Source: Candidatus Nanopelagicales bacterium (GTDB lineage Bacteria; Actinomycetota; Actinomycetes; S36-B12). From it: a DNA stretch of 64,000 nt. The stretch covers positions 221,632-285,631 of the forward strand of contig JAURFD010000002.1 in the NCBI GenBank assembly GCA_030827125.1. Direction: 5' to 3'. The position numbers and the translations under genes are program-made. Positions 55,835 through 63,937 of this stretch are shown here, one piece after another. Numbering within the stretch: position 1 is the first letter of the stretch; the number at the start of each line of letters is the position of its first letter. The notes beneath the pieces were generated by a model. That model searched no databases. It saw nothing but the letters and a program-made list of their open reading frames with translations, and was not told the origin of the DNA.

Positions 55835-56746
55835 TCACGTGTGCACCGTCAGGAACCGCTGGTCGACGACGCCGTCGTAGTAGAAGAGGGCGCGTCCCAT
55901 CTCACCTTCGGTCCAGGTGACCGGCTCGTCGTCGGGGTCGGTCCAGTAGCCGCCAGTGAAGACCTCGTTGCGGTTGCCCGCCGGATCAAAGAAGTACAGG
56001 CAGTGGCCCCGCGTCGCCCCGTGACGCGTGGGATTCGTATCGATCCGTACGCCGTGATAGGCCATCACGTCCGCGGCATCGCGAATCTCGTTCCAGTCGT
56101 CGACCCAGAAGGCGAAGTGATGCAGGCCACCGTCGGGGCCGGTCACGAGCGCAATGTCGTGCGAACTGTGGGAGACCTCGAGCCACGTCGCGATTTGGAA
56201 TCCGTCGTCGCCGACGACCTGCTCGGTCATGTGGAAGTCGAGGACATCCTGGAGGAACCGTGTCATGCCGCCGACGTCTTCCACCGTGATGAAGATGTGG
56301 TCCAATCGTGGCGGAGCGACACCCACCAAATTGAGCGGCTTGGGTGGTGGATTGAACAGCGGCAGCAGATTGCCGACCAACTCCATGCCGTGGATGAACT
56401 CCATCTGATGGCCCGAGGGGGTCGTAAATCGGATGGCCTTGCCTCCGCCCGGACCCAATGCGATGCCCTCGACCCGCTCAACGGCGATGCCCGCCTCCGC
56501 GAGACGGGCCGCGTAGAAGTCGAGATCGCTCTCGTCCTCGACCTTCCAACTCATGTACGTCAAACCGTGCGCGGGTTCGTAGTTGAGCACGACTGAGTGG
56601 TGCTGCTGCTCGTCCCAACACTTCAGGTAGACACGCTCGGGCGTGCGTGCGGTCTCGATGAGCCCGACGACCTCGGAGTAGTAGGCAGTCGCGAGTTCAA
56701 GGTCGGGAACCTTGATTTCGACGTGTGAGAGCCGAAGGATGCCCAT
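55835..56746 (-). CDS. Extradiol (catechol 2,3-dioxygenase-type) VOC protein, copy 1
   Basis: 303 residues, two VOC domains. Iron ligands of type I extradiol dioxygenases are in the second half: His in PRLDHIFITV, His in GLHHFAFWVDD and Glu in NRNEVFTGGY. The catalytic Tyr/His region RGHCLYFFDPAGNRNE is kept. It cleaves catechols next to the hydroxyls to give hydroxymuconic semialdehydes. Start overlaps the stop of copy 2 (TGATG-type), so both are translated together. Ends RFLTVHT, like copy 2. Confidence 0.9.
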   Translation of the reverse strand: MGILRLSHVEIKVPDLELATAYYSEVVGLIETARTPERVYLKCWDEQQHHSVVLNYEPAHGLTYMSWKVEDESDLDFYAARLAEAGIAVERVEGIALGPGGGKAIRFTTPSGHQMEFIHGMELVGNLLPLFNPPPKPLNLVGVAPPRLDHIFITVEDVGGMTRFLQDVLDFHMTEQVVGDDGFQIATWLEVSHSSHDIALVTGPDGGLHHFAFWVDDWNEIRDAADVMAYHGVRIDTNPTRHGATRGHCLYFFDPAGNRNEVFTGGYWTDPDDEPVTWTEGEMGRALFYYDGVVDQRFLTVHT

Positions 56747-57654
56747 CAGGTGTGCACCGTCAGGAATCGGTTGTTGACTTCGCCCTCGTAGTAGAAAACG
56801 GCGCGGCCCACATTGTCCTCCGTCCAGGTGATGGTGGGGAAGTCCGGATCAGGCCGGTAGCCACCGGTAAAGACCTCGTTCCGGGTACCCAGCGGATCGA
56901 AGAAGTAGATGGTGTTGCCGCGTGTGATGCCGTGGCGCGTGGGACCGACGTCGATGGAAATCCCGTTGTAGGCCAGGATGTCCGCCGACTTGCGGACATG
57001 ATCCCAATCGTCGAGCCAGTAGGCGAAGTGATGGAAGCCGCCATTCTGGCCCGAGACCAGGGCAATGTCATGCGGTGAATGCGACCGCTCCATCCAGGTC
57101 GCGGTCTGGTGGCCGTCTCCGTCGAGCAGCTGCTCGGTGACGCGGAAGCCGAGGACATCCGTGTAGAACTTCGTGGCTTCACCGACCTCTTCGCACTTGA
57201 CCAAGAGGTGGTCCATGCGGGGCGGTGCAATGCCCTTGAGCCCCTCGACGAACGGGGCGGGATTCGTCAGGCTGGTGAGCCGGCCCGTCTTCTCGACGTC
57301 GTACACCAACTCCATGATGTGACCCGACGGAGTGTCGAAGCGGATCGACTCGCCCTGGCCCACGGACTCGCCCTTGCTCAAGCGCTCCACCGGATAGCCA
57401 TAACGCGAAACGATGTTTTCGAGATCCGCCAGGTCATCCTCACGCTCGACCCGGAACGACATAAGGTCGAATCCGACGCGAGGTGCGTAGCGCAGTCGAA
57501 GTGAGTGATGGTCTGTTTCGTCCCAGCACTTGAGGTATACCGAATCCTCATCGCGACCGGCCTCGATCATTCCGATGACCTCGGTGTAGTAGGCCGTCGC
57601 AAGATCCAGATCGGTAACGGTGAGGTCGACGTGCGCCAACCGCATGATGCCCAT
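56746..57654 (-). CDS. Extradiol (catechol 2,3-dioxygenase-type) VOC protein, copy 2
   Basis: 302 residues, paralogue of the next gene. It starts MGIMRLAHVDLTVTDLDLAT, as copy 1 does with MGILRLSHVEIKVPDLELAT. Iron ligands: PRMDHLLVKC, GFHHFAYWLDD and TRNEVFTGGY. Both copies look catalytically complete, so they may differ in substrate or form a hetero-oligomer. First gene of the leftward operon: AAGGAG precedes the ATG at 57654, and the divergent control region with the IclR operon lies directly upstream. Confidence 0.9.
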   Translation of the reverse strand: MGIMRLAHVDLTVTDLDLATAYYTEVIGMIEAGRDEDSVYLKCWDETDHHSLRLRYAPRVGFDLMSFRVEREDDLADLENIVSRYGYPVERLSKGESVGQGESIRFDTPSGHIMELVYDVEKTGRLTSLTNPAPFVEGLKGIAPPRMDHLLVKCEEVGEATKFYTDVLGFRVTEQLLDGDGHQTATWMERSHSPHDIALVSGQNGGFHHFAYWLDDWDHVRKSADILAYNGISIDVGPTRHGITRGNTIYFFDPLGTRNEVFTGGYRPDPDFPTITWTEDNVGRAVFYYEGEVNNRFLTVHT

Positions 57655-57703
57655 GCCTGCTCCTTCGCCGTGTGCCCGTGACCCTGGTTGGGGTGGTGGC
57701 CAA

Positions 57704-57769
57704 ACCGTAGAGAGAATGCGTCCCGCATGGAAGGACAATGTTCCCCTCCGCGGGATTCACTGCTAACGT
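57704..57769. promoter_or_regulatory. Divergent promoter/operator region of the catabolic operons
   Basis: Leftward -10-like box TACGGT at 57709-57704; palindrome ATGCG-TCC-CGCAT at 57716-57728, placed about where the leftward -35 should be; an imperfect GGAA-n8-TTCC just beside it; and a rightward TAACGT box at 57764-57769, exactly 6 bases before the ATG at 57776. Likely target of the adjacent IclR regulator (inference). Confidence 0.5.
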
Positions 57770-57775
57770 CCTCGC

Positions 57776-58465
57776 ATGGCGTCCCTCGCGACCCCCCAGC
57801 CCGAAGACATGCGCTCCGCGATGGCGGCCTACGTGCACGGCCTGCATCGGGCCTACCTCGACGCGGCTGAACTGCTCACCCCCGGTGATCGCGGCCGCAT
57901 GCCCCTCGTGCGCGAGGGTCACATCACCGTCGCTGCCGTCGGCACCCGCGTCCTCCACGTCATCGGGACAGCCGAGACGCTTGCCCCGGCGCAGGGTCCG
58001 GAGGTGGCCATCGACGACGACCTGCCGGGCCTGTCGTGGACCTTGCGATTCTTCGATCCCGTGATCATTCCGGCCCTCGGCCTACTCGACGAAACGGAAA
58101 ATCCGGCGTTCGAGGATGTGCGCCGGCACCTCGGCTTGCCCACGATCCTTTACCACCTCGCGGTGCCACCCGGCTCCAGTCTGACGCCCCACCACGCTTC
58201 CCACGCGGGGACGGGACTCGCTCATTCACATGCCGCCGCTGGACGCGACTTCGACGCGCTCCGCGCCTACGCGCCGGGTCGCGAGGCCCTCGTGGACGAG
58301 ATGCAAGGTGCGCAGCTCGCCGGACTGCGCCGCGCTCACCTCCTGCTCGCCCGACAACTCACTCCCACTCTCGACGACCTCCCCGTGGATCCGCCACCGG
58401 AGTTTGACCAGGTGCGCCGCCTCACCGTGGAGGCACTTCGCCCCCGCAAGCAGGGACGGCCGTGA
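57776..58465 (+). CDS. Unknown His-rich protein, first gene of the rightward catabolic operon
   Basis: 229 residues; I do not recognise the family. N-terminal half mixed alpha/beta (MRSAMAAYVHGLHRAYLDAA, MPLVREGHITVAAVGTRVLH). The middle holds a striking His cluster: HHASHAGTGLAHSH at 139-152 (His139, 140, 143, 150, 152), suggesting metal binding. The C-terminus is helical and basic. Leaderless-type start (TAACGT 6 bases before ATG). The stop overlaps the IclR start (GTGA), so they are co-expressed. Could be a metallo-enzyme, a metal chaperone or an effector-sensing partner. Confidence 0.7.
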   Translation: MASLATPQPEDMRSAMAAYVHGLHRAYLDAAELLTPGDRGRMPLVREGHITVAAVGTRVLHVIGTAETLAPAQGPEVAIDDDLPGLSWTLRFFDPVIIPALGLLDETENPAFEDVRRHLGLPTILYHLAVPPGSSLTPHHASHAGTGLAHSHAAAGRDFDALRAYAPGREALVDEMQGAQLAGLRRAHLLLARQLTPTLDDLPVDPPPEFDQVRRLTVEALRPRKQGRP

Positions 58466-59268
58466 CCGAGAACTTCGCCGACGACCCACGCAAGAGCCGG
58501 TCCACCCTGTCGAGCGTCCGCAATGCCGCCCGTGTCCTGCGCGAGTTCGGCCACGGTGACCGCGAACTCGGCGTGACTGAGGTTTCGCGACGGCTCGGCA
58601 TCGGCAAGAGCACGGCGCACCGCCTGCTGAGCACGCTCGCCGAGGAACGCCTGCTCGAGCAGGATCCCCGCACCGGGTCATACCGACTCGGCCTGGCGAT
58701 GTACGAACTCGGCGCCTCCGTGGCCATGCACAACGACCTTCACGAAGCCAGCGCCGCCGTCTTGGACCAGTTGCGCAACGCCACACGCGAGACGGTGCAG
58801 ATCGGCGTCCTTGACGGACGTGAGGTCGTCTACATCGAGCGGCGCGAGTCGCCCCAGACCCTGAGGCTTTTCGGTCGTGTCGGCCACCGCAACGACGCGC
58901 ATTGCACCAGCACCGGCAAGGTACTCCTCGCCTACCTCACACCGGAGAACCTGGATCGAACCCTGCGCGGCTGGACACTGCGTCGCCACACCCCCGCCAC
59001 GATCACTAACGAGGCGGCCCTGCGTTCCACCCTTGAGAACATTCGGCGGCAGGGCTGGGCAGAGAACGTCAATGAGGCTGAAATGGGGGCGGCATCGATA
59101 GCGGCACCCATCCGCAACGCCCGCGGTGATGTCGTCGCGGCTATCTCGATCGCCGGACCGGTGCAACGACTTGGCAGCGACTCCCTTCGTCGCTTCTCCC
59201 GTCCGGTTGTTGACGCAGGGCTCGCGGTGAGCCAACGACTCGGATACCGCGATCGAGTGACGCGATGA
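58462..59268 (+). CDS. IclR family transcriptional regulator
   Basis: 268 residues. Winged helix-turn-helix ELGVTEVSRRLGIGKSTAHR at about residues 35-55, then the effector domain with VAMHNDLHEASAAVLDQL, RRHTPATITNEAALRS and AAPIRNARGDVVAAISIAGP. IclR proteins often control aromatic catabolism and bind a pathway compound. GTG start overlapping the previous gene. Probably controls both divergent operons through the 57.7-kb palindrome (inference). Confidence 0.9.
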   Translation: MTENFADDPRKSRSTLSSVRNAARVLREFGHGDRELGVTEVSRRLGIGKSTAHRLLSTLAEERLLEQDPRTGSYRLGLAMYELGASVAMHNDLHEASAAVLDQLRNATRETVQIGVLDGREVVYIERRESPQTLRLFGRVGHRNDAHCTSTGKVLLAYLTPENLDRTLRGWTLRRHTPATITNEAALRSTLENIRRQGWAENVNEAEMGAASIAAPIRNARGDVVAAISIAGPVQRLGSDSLRRFSRPVVDAGLAVSQRLGYRDRVTR

Positions 59269-59308
59269 CGACGACCGACGACGAGCACGACCAGCGAAAG
59301 GACCGCAC

Positions 59309-60100
59309 GTGAGTCGACCCACTCCCGCCGATATCGAGGCGATGTCGCACGACCTGCTCAAGGCGCGGGCCGACCGTGTCCCCATTCCCGCGTTCACGGA
59401 CCGCTTCCCGGACATGACCGCGGAGGATGCCTACGCGGTGCAGCAGGGTCTCGTCGCGGGCCTGATGACCGAGGACGAGAGCATCATCGGCTACAAACTC
59501 GGCCTCACCAGCCGCCCGATGCAGCAGATGCTCGGCGTCGACCAACCGGACTACGCACCGGTACTCGGCTCCACGGTCTACGCGGATGGCGCCGACGTCC
59601 GTATGGATGACTTCATCGATCCCAAGATGGAGGCGGAGATCTGTGTGGTCCTCGGGTCCGAGCTATCGGGTCCTCGGTGCACCGTCGCCGAAGCCTGGGA
59701 GGCGACATCGGGCCTCATGGCCGCCCTGGAGATCGTCGACAGCCGCATCGCGGACTGGAAGATCAAGCTGGCCGACACCATCGCCGACCTTGCCTCCAAC
59801 GGTGCGGTTGCCTTCGGGAGCCGCGTGGTGCCCCTGGGTGACTATGACCCAGCACTGCTGGGCATGGTCTTCACCGCCAACGGCGACCTCGTCGCGACGG
59901 GTGCCGGAGCTGCGGCCCTGGGCGGGCCCATCGACGCGGTCGCGTGGCTGGCGAACACACTGCATCCGCTCGGCGTCACCTTGCCGGCGGGCTCCATCAT
60001 CATGACCGGCGCACTCCACGCGGCTGTGCCCCTCCAGCGCAATGCCGTATGGCGGGCGGAGTTCGATCGCCTCGGTCCCATCACCCTGCGTACCGTCTGA
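59309..60100 (+). CDS. 2-keto-4-pentenoate (2-hydroxypenta-2,4-dienoate) hydratase
   Basis: DmpE/MhpD-type hydratase: adds water to 2-hydroxypentadienoate to give 4-hydroxy-2-oxovalerate. 263 residues of FAH fold: [20 protein letters not shown], the metal-binding [15 protein letters not shown] (E-x-E), [20 protein letters not shown] and [10 protein letters not shown] are diagnostic of the hydratase rather than the decarboxylase. GTG start with AAAGGA upstream. Starts the run of lower-pathway enzymes. Confidence 0.88.
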   Translation: MSRPTPADIEAMSHDLLKARADRVPIPAFTDRFPDMTAEDAYAVQQGLVAGLMTEDESIIGYKLGLTSRPMQQMLGVDQPDYAPVLGSTVYADGADVRMDDFIDPKMEAEICVVLGSELSGPRCTVAEAWEATSGLMAALEIVDSRIADWKIKLADTIADLASNGAVAFGSRVVPLGDYDPALLGMVFTANGDLVATGAGAAALGGPIDAVAWLANTLHPLGVTLPAGSIIMTGALHAAVPLQRNAVWRAEFDRLGPITLRTV

Positions 60101-60116
60101 TCGGGAAAGGATCACC

Positions 60117-61025
60117 ATGCCTCTGCGTTGCGCGATCATCGGATCCGGAAACATCGGTACCGATCTCATGGTCAAGATGCTCCGGAGCGACCGTCTGGAA
60201 CTCACGGCACTCGTGGGAATCGACCCCGCCTCGGACGGTCTGGCCAGGGCCAAATCCCTGGGCCTTGACGCCCCTCACGAGGGGCCAGACTGGGTCATCG
60301 ACCATGCCGACGACTTCGACATGATCTTCGACGCCACCAGCGCCTACGTCCACGTCCGGTACTACAAGAAGTACCGCGAAGCCGGCATCACGGCTATCGA
60401 TCTGACGCCGGCGGCCCGCGGTCCGAAGGTGATCGCCGCGGTCAACCTCACCGAGCACCTCGACTCCGACAACATCAACATGGTGACGTGTGGCGGCCAG
60501 GCCACGACGCCCATGGTGCACGCGATTCGTCGCGCGGCACCCTCGCTACCGTACGCCGAGATGGTGTCGACCGTCTCGTCCAAGTCCGCGGGTCCCGGAA
60601 CTCGGCAGAACATCGATGAGTTCACCAAGACCACCTCGACGGCGTTGCGCGAGATCGGCGGCGCCGACCACTCGAAGGCCATCATCATCTTGAACCCGGC
60701 CGAGCCCCCCATCATCATGCGCAACACCGTCTTCGGCGCGCTTCCGGAGGGCACCGACCATGAAGCCGTCATCGAATCCGTCTACGCGATGGAAAAGGAT
60801 GTCGCCGCCTATGTGCCCGGCTACCGGCTCAAGAATCGCCCGGTCATCGAAGAGGGTCCCTACAACACCCCCGGTGGCGTCGTTCCGCATCGCGCCGTGG
60901 TTCTCCTCGAGGTCGAGGGTGCCGGCGACTACCTCCCGCCCTACGCGGGCAACCTGGACATCATGACCGCCGCCGCAATGCGCGTCGGTGAAGCCGTCGC
61001 CGAACACCGAGGAGTGAGCGCATGA
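60117..61025 (+). CDS. Acetaldehyde dehydrogenase (acetylating)
   Basis: Oxidises acetaldehyde to acetyl-CoA with NAD and CoA. 302 residues. Nucleotide motif [15 protein letters not shown]; catalytic Cys125 in [36 protein letters not shown]; and the C-terminal dimer segment ending [10 protein letters not shown]. DmpF-type, which channels acetaldehyde from the aldolase encoded next door (ATGA overlap). GGGAAAGG precedes the ATG at 60117. Confidence 0.95.
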   Translation: MPLRCAIIGSGNIGTDLMVKMLRSDRLELTALVGIDPASDGLARAKSLGLDAPHEGPDWVIDHADDFDMIFDATSAYVHVRYYKKYREAGITAIDLTPAARGPKVIAAVNLTEHLDSDNINMVTCGGQATTPMVHAIRRAAPSLPYAEMVSTVSSKSAGPGTRQNIDEFTKTTSTALREIGGADHSKAIIILNPAEPPIIMRNTVFGALPEGTDHEAVIESVYAMEKDVAAYVPGYRLKNRPVIEEGPYNTPGGVVPHRAVVLLEVEGAGDYLPPYAGNLDIMTAAAMRVGEAVAEHRGVSA

Positions 61026-62050
61026 CCGCCGCCGACTACCGCCTCATCGACTCCACTCTGCGCGACGGATCGCATGCGATCAGTCACCAGTACTACGCCG
61101 ATGACGTCATCAAGATCGTCGCCGGGCTCGACCGTGCCGGCGTCCAGGTCATTGAGATCGCCCACGGGGACGGACTCGGCGGCTCCAGCTTCAACTACGG
61201 CTTCTCGGCCGTGCCCGAGAAGGAGTTGATCGCTCGGGCCTGTGAGACCGCGACCAACGCCAAGATCGCCTGCCTCATGCTGCCCGGCATCGGCCTCGCC
61301 GACGATTTGCGCGAGGTCAACGAGCTGGGTGTCTCCGTCGCGCGCATCGCTGTGCACTGCACCGAAGCGGACATCACCGAGCAACACATCAAGGTCGCCA
61401 AGGAGCTCGGCATGGAGTCCATCGGCTTCCTCATGATGGCGCACATGAACTCCCCGGAGGGCCTGGTCGAACAGGCTCTGCTCATGCAGTCGTACGGCGC
61501 CGACACCATCTATATCGCCGACTCCGCCGGCGCCATGACGGTCGATGACGTTCGCCGCCGCGTCAACGCCCTGGTCGGGGCCTTGGATGTTCCCCTTGGC
61601 GTCCACGCTCACAACAACCTGTCCATGGCGGTCGCCAACTCCATCGCGGCCTATGAGGAGGGTGCGAAGAATCTCGACGGCACCTCCGCAGGGTTGGGTG
61701 CCGGGGCCGGCAACTGCCCCACCGAGATCCTCGCTGCCGTCTCTACCAAGTACGGCATCGAGACGGGCGTCGATCCGCTCATTCTCATGGACGTGGCGGA
61801 GGAGATCGTGCGCCCGATCATGCCGCGCCAACAGGTCATCGACCGCGCGGGCCTGCTCCTCGGCTACGCCGGCGTCTACGGCAGTTTCCTCCTCCACGCC
61901 GAACGCGCCGCTGAGCGTTACGACGTCCCCGTGGCAGAGATTCTGCTCGAGCTCGGCCAGCGCCAGGTGGTGGGCGGCCAGGAGGACATGATCATCGACG
62001 TAGCACTCGAGTTGGCGCGCAAGCACGCCGAAGAGGAAGTGACCGCATGA
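61022..62050 (+). CDS. 4-hydroxy-2-oxovalerate aldolase
   Basis: Splits 4-hydroxy-2-oxovalerate into pyruvate and acetaldehyde. 342 residues, DmpG type. The catalytic region is [16 protein letters not shown] (Arg14, Asp15, His18); metal His pair in [32 protein letters not shown] follows; and the C-terminal helical domain that docks the dehydrogenase is present. Overlaps its partner genes by 4 bases on both sides, so the aldolase-dehydrogenase complex and the decarboxylase are made together. Confidence 0.95.
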   Translation: MTAADYRLIDSTLRDGSHAISHQYYADDVIKIVAGLDRAGVQVIEIAHGDGLGGSSFNYGFSAVPEKELIARACETATNAKIACLMLPGIGLADDLREVNELGVSVARIAVHCTEADITEQHIKVAKELGMESIGFLMMAHMNSPEGLVEQALLMQSYGADTIYIADSAGAMTVDDVRRRVNALVGALDVPLGVHAHNNLSMAVANSIAAYEEGAKNLDGTSAGLGAGAGNCPTEILAAVSTKYGIETGVDPLILMDVAEEIVRPIMPRQQVIDRAGLLLGYAGVYGSFLLHAERAAERYDVPVAEILLELGQRQVVGGQEDMIIDVALELARKHAEEEVTA

Positions 62051-62829
62051 CGACCATTCCCGCGCAGGAGGCCTCCTGCCGCCTGATCAACGCTATGCAC
62101 ACACGAACCGCCACGACCGCCCTAACCGGCGACTACGGAGACTTCGACGTGGCCACCGCCTATGACCTCCAGGCCCTCGTGGTTGCCGATCGTGTCGCAC
62201 AGGGTCACCAGGTGGTTGGGGCCAAGCTCGGACTCACCAGCGAGGCCAAGCAGAAGCAGATGAACGTGAGCGAATCCGCCTACGGCTGGCTCACCAACGA
62301 CATGCGCATCGAACCGGGTGCGCCTCTGGAGACCACTCAGTTCATCCAACCGCGTGTCGAGGCCGAGATCGCCTTCCTCCTTGGCGATGACCTCGAAGGC
62401 GCCGATGTCGGCGCGGCCGACGTACTCGCTGCAACCGCGGCGGTCATGCCCGCCATCGACGTTCTGGACTCCCGCTACGCGGGTTACTCCTTCACGCTGC
62501 CCGACGTCGTCGCCGACAACTCCTCCTCCGCGGGTTTCATCACCGGATCGCAGCTCGTGGATCCCCTCGGCATTGACCTCCGCCTGCTCGGAGTTGTCCT
62601 GGAGGTCAACGGCCAGGTGGTGGCGACCGCCGCCGGCGCCGCCGTCCTCGGCCACCCCGCATCCTCGGTCGCCTGGCTCGTACGCGCGCTCGCGCGCCGG
62701 GGTGAGGGACTGACGGCCGGCATGACCGTGCTGTCCGGTGCCTGCACCGCCGCTTTTGCCGTGCAGCCCGGTGACTGTGTCGTGGCGCGCGTCGCTCGGC
62801 TCGGGACCGTGGAGGTCACATGCCGTTGA
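62047..62829 (+). CDS. 2-oxo-3-hexenedioate (4-oxalocrotonate) decarboxylase
   Basis: DmpH/XylI type, 260 residues. HQVVGAKLGLTSEAKQKQMN, YGWLTNDMRI, PRVEAEIAFLLGDDL (metal E-x-E) and VLDSRYAGYSFTLPDVVADN separate it from the hydratase (which has [14 protein letters not shown]). It works on 4-oxalocrotonate, the product of the dehydrogenase branch; however, no hydroxymuconic semialdehyde dehydrogenase gene is in the window. Coupled to the aldolase by ATGA, and its 3' end overlaps the truncated tautomerase. Confidence 0.88.
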   Translation: MTTIPAQEASCRLINAMHTRTATTALTGDYGDFDVATAYDLQALVVADRVAQGHQVVGAKLGLTSEAKQKQMNVSESAYGWLTNDMRIEPGAPLETTQFIQPRVEAEIAFLLGDDLEGADVGAADVLAATAAVMPAIDVLDSRYAGYSFTLPDVVADNSSSAGFITGSQLVDPLGIDLRLLGVVLEVNGQVVATAAGAAVLGHPASSVAWLVRALARRGEGLTAGMTVLSGACTAAFAVQPGDCVVARVARLGTVEVTCR

Positions 62830-62927
62830 TCCAGGTGACCATGGTCCAGGGGCGCACCCCGGAGCAGAGGCGCGCCCTCATCCGTGGCCTCAGCGATGCT
62901 GCCGCCGCCGCACTGGATACCCCGTGA
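62820..62927 (+). pseudogene. Truncated 4-oxalocrotonate tautomerase
   Basis: Reads MPLIQVTMVQGRTPEQRRAL, then RGLSDAAAAALDTP and a TGA: 35 residues instead of about 62. Pro1 (after Met removal) and Arg11 are present, but the second half with Arg39 and the hydrophobic wall is missing. No intact continuation is seen in the other frames before the Rieske ferredoxin start 11 bases later, so a deletion is more likely than a point frameshift. Its ATG overlaps the decarboxylase gene by 10 bases. Probably inactive. Confidence 0.75.
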
Positions 62928-62937
62928 CGGATTCACG

Positions 62938-63351
62938 ATGACGACTCGGGTCGGGGCCTCATGGCACCGCACGATCAGTAGTGAGACCGCTGCCACCCCA
63001 ACGCGTGTCGTCGTCGCCGGTCGCCCGGTGCTCGTCCACGTGGTCGAGGGCACGCCGTACGCCGTGGCAGATTCCTGCCTGCATCGTGGGCTCTCCCTCG
63101 AAGGAGGACGCTGCGTCGACGGCGTCATCACCTGCCCGGAGCACTGGTGGCGCTACGACCTGCGCACCGGGGAGCACCTCGGGACACCCGGCGAATATCT
63201 GCCGACCTACCCCGCACGACTCGCCGAGGATGGCGTCATCGAGGTGGAGGTGGAAGACGCCGCCCCCACCGTGTCTTTGCGGGAAACACTGCTGGCACAC
63301 GCACGCGCGGGACGAGCCGGTCAAGGGGCGGTCACGGAGGGGACCGCTTAG
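62938..63351 (+). CDS. Rieske [2Fe-2S] ferredoxin-like protein
   Basis: 137 residues. The Rieske box is CLHRGLSLEGG followed by CPEHWWRYDLRTGEHLG (Cys-x-His, Cys-x-x-His). Its length suits a Rieske ferredoxin that feeds electrons to the oxygenase at 50.3-51.6 kb, with the FprA-type enzyme as reductase (inference). ATG at 62938; no clear ribosome-binding site, so translation may depend on the upstream tautomerase remnant. C-terminal 40 residues are not part of the cluster domain. Confidence 0.85.
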   Translation: MTTRVGASWHRTISSETAATPTRVVVAGRPVLVHVVEGTPYAVADSCLHRGLSLEGGRCVDGVITCPEHWWRYDLRTGEHLGTPGEYLPTYPARLAEDGVIEVEVEDAAPTVSLRETLLAHARAGRAGQGAVTEGTA

Positions 63352-63360
63352 GCTGTCCCC

Positions 63361-63873
63361 ATGTCCTCCTTCCCGGCTGAGACGTTTACCGATGTCCTTG
63401 CCGCCAACGCGGAATTCGCCAGCGATTTCGAAGGGGCAGGGCTGACAGGCCGAGCGCGACAGGGGCTCGCCGTGATCACGTGCATGGACTCTCGGATCGA
63501 TCCTCTACGCGCACTCGGTATGTCCGCCGGCGACGTCAAGATCCTCCGCAACGCCGGAGCGCGTGTCACCGACGATGTGCTTCGGACGCTCATCCTGGCT
63601 GGATACCTCCTCGGCGTCCACCGCGTCCTCGTCATGCCTCACACGGAGTGCCGCATGGCCGGCACTTCGGAGGCCGCCATCCACGATGTCATCGCGGCGG
63701 AATACGGCGTCGACACGCGAAGCCTTGAGTTCCACACGGTGCAGGACCAACGCGAAGCGCTAGCCCGAGACGTCCAGCGCATTCGAAGCCACCCGCTGCT
63801 GCCTCCCGGCATTGTCGTGGGTGGCGCCATCTACAGCGTCACCACAGGGCTCCTGGATCCCCAGGAAATCTAG
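63361..63873 (+). CDS. Beta-carbonic anhydrase
   Basis: Hydrates CO2. 170 residues of the small actinobacterial beta class. Zn ligands Cys41, Asp43 region and Arg45 in VITCMDSRIDPL, plus His94 and Cys97 in VMPHTECRM. The GTG-free ATG start has TAGGCT exactly 6 bases upstream, so it has its own leaderless promoter and probably is not part of the catabolic operon. A second, unrelated gamma-class homologue lies at 36.6 kb. Confidence 0.92.
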   Translation: MSSFPAETFTDVLAANAEFASDFEGAGLTGRARQGLAVITCMDSRIDPLRALGMSAGDVKILRNAGARVTDDVLRTLILAGYLLGVHRVLVMPHTECRMAGTSEAAIHDVIAAEYGVDTRSLEFHTVQDQREALARDVQRIRSHPLLPPGIVVGGAIYSVTTGLLDPQEI

Positions 63874-63937
63874 ACGTGGCGAGGCTCAGGCGTCGATGCG
63901 ATCGCGATCGAGGGCGTGGGCGACCGACCGACTCGAC

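Noticed and set aside
60941..62026. 361-codon reverse frame opposite the aldolase gene
   Set aside because: Val/Gly/Asp-rich antisense artefact; the aldolase is complete on the forward strand.
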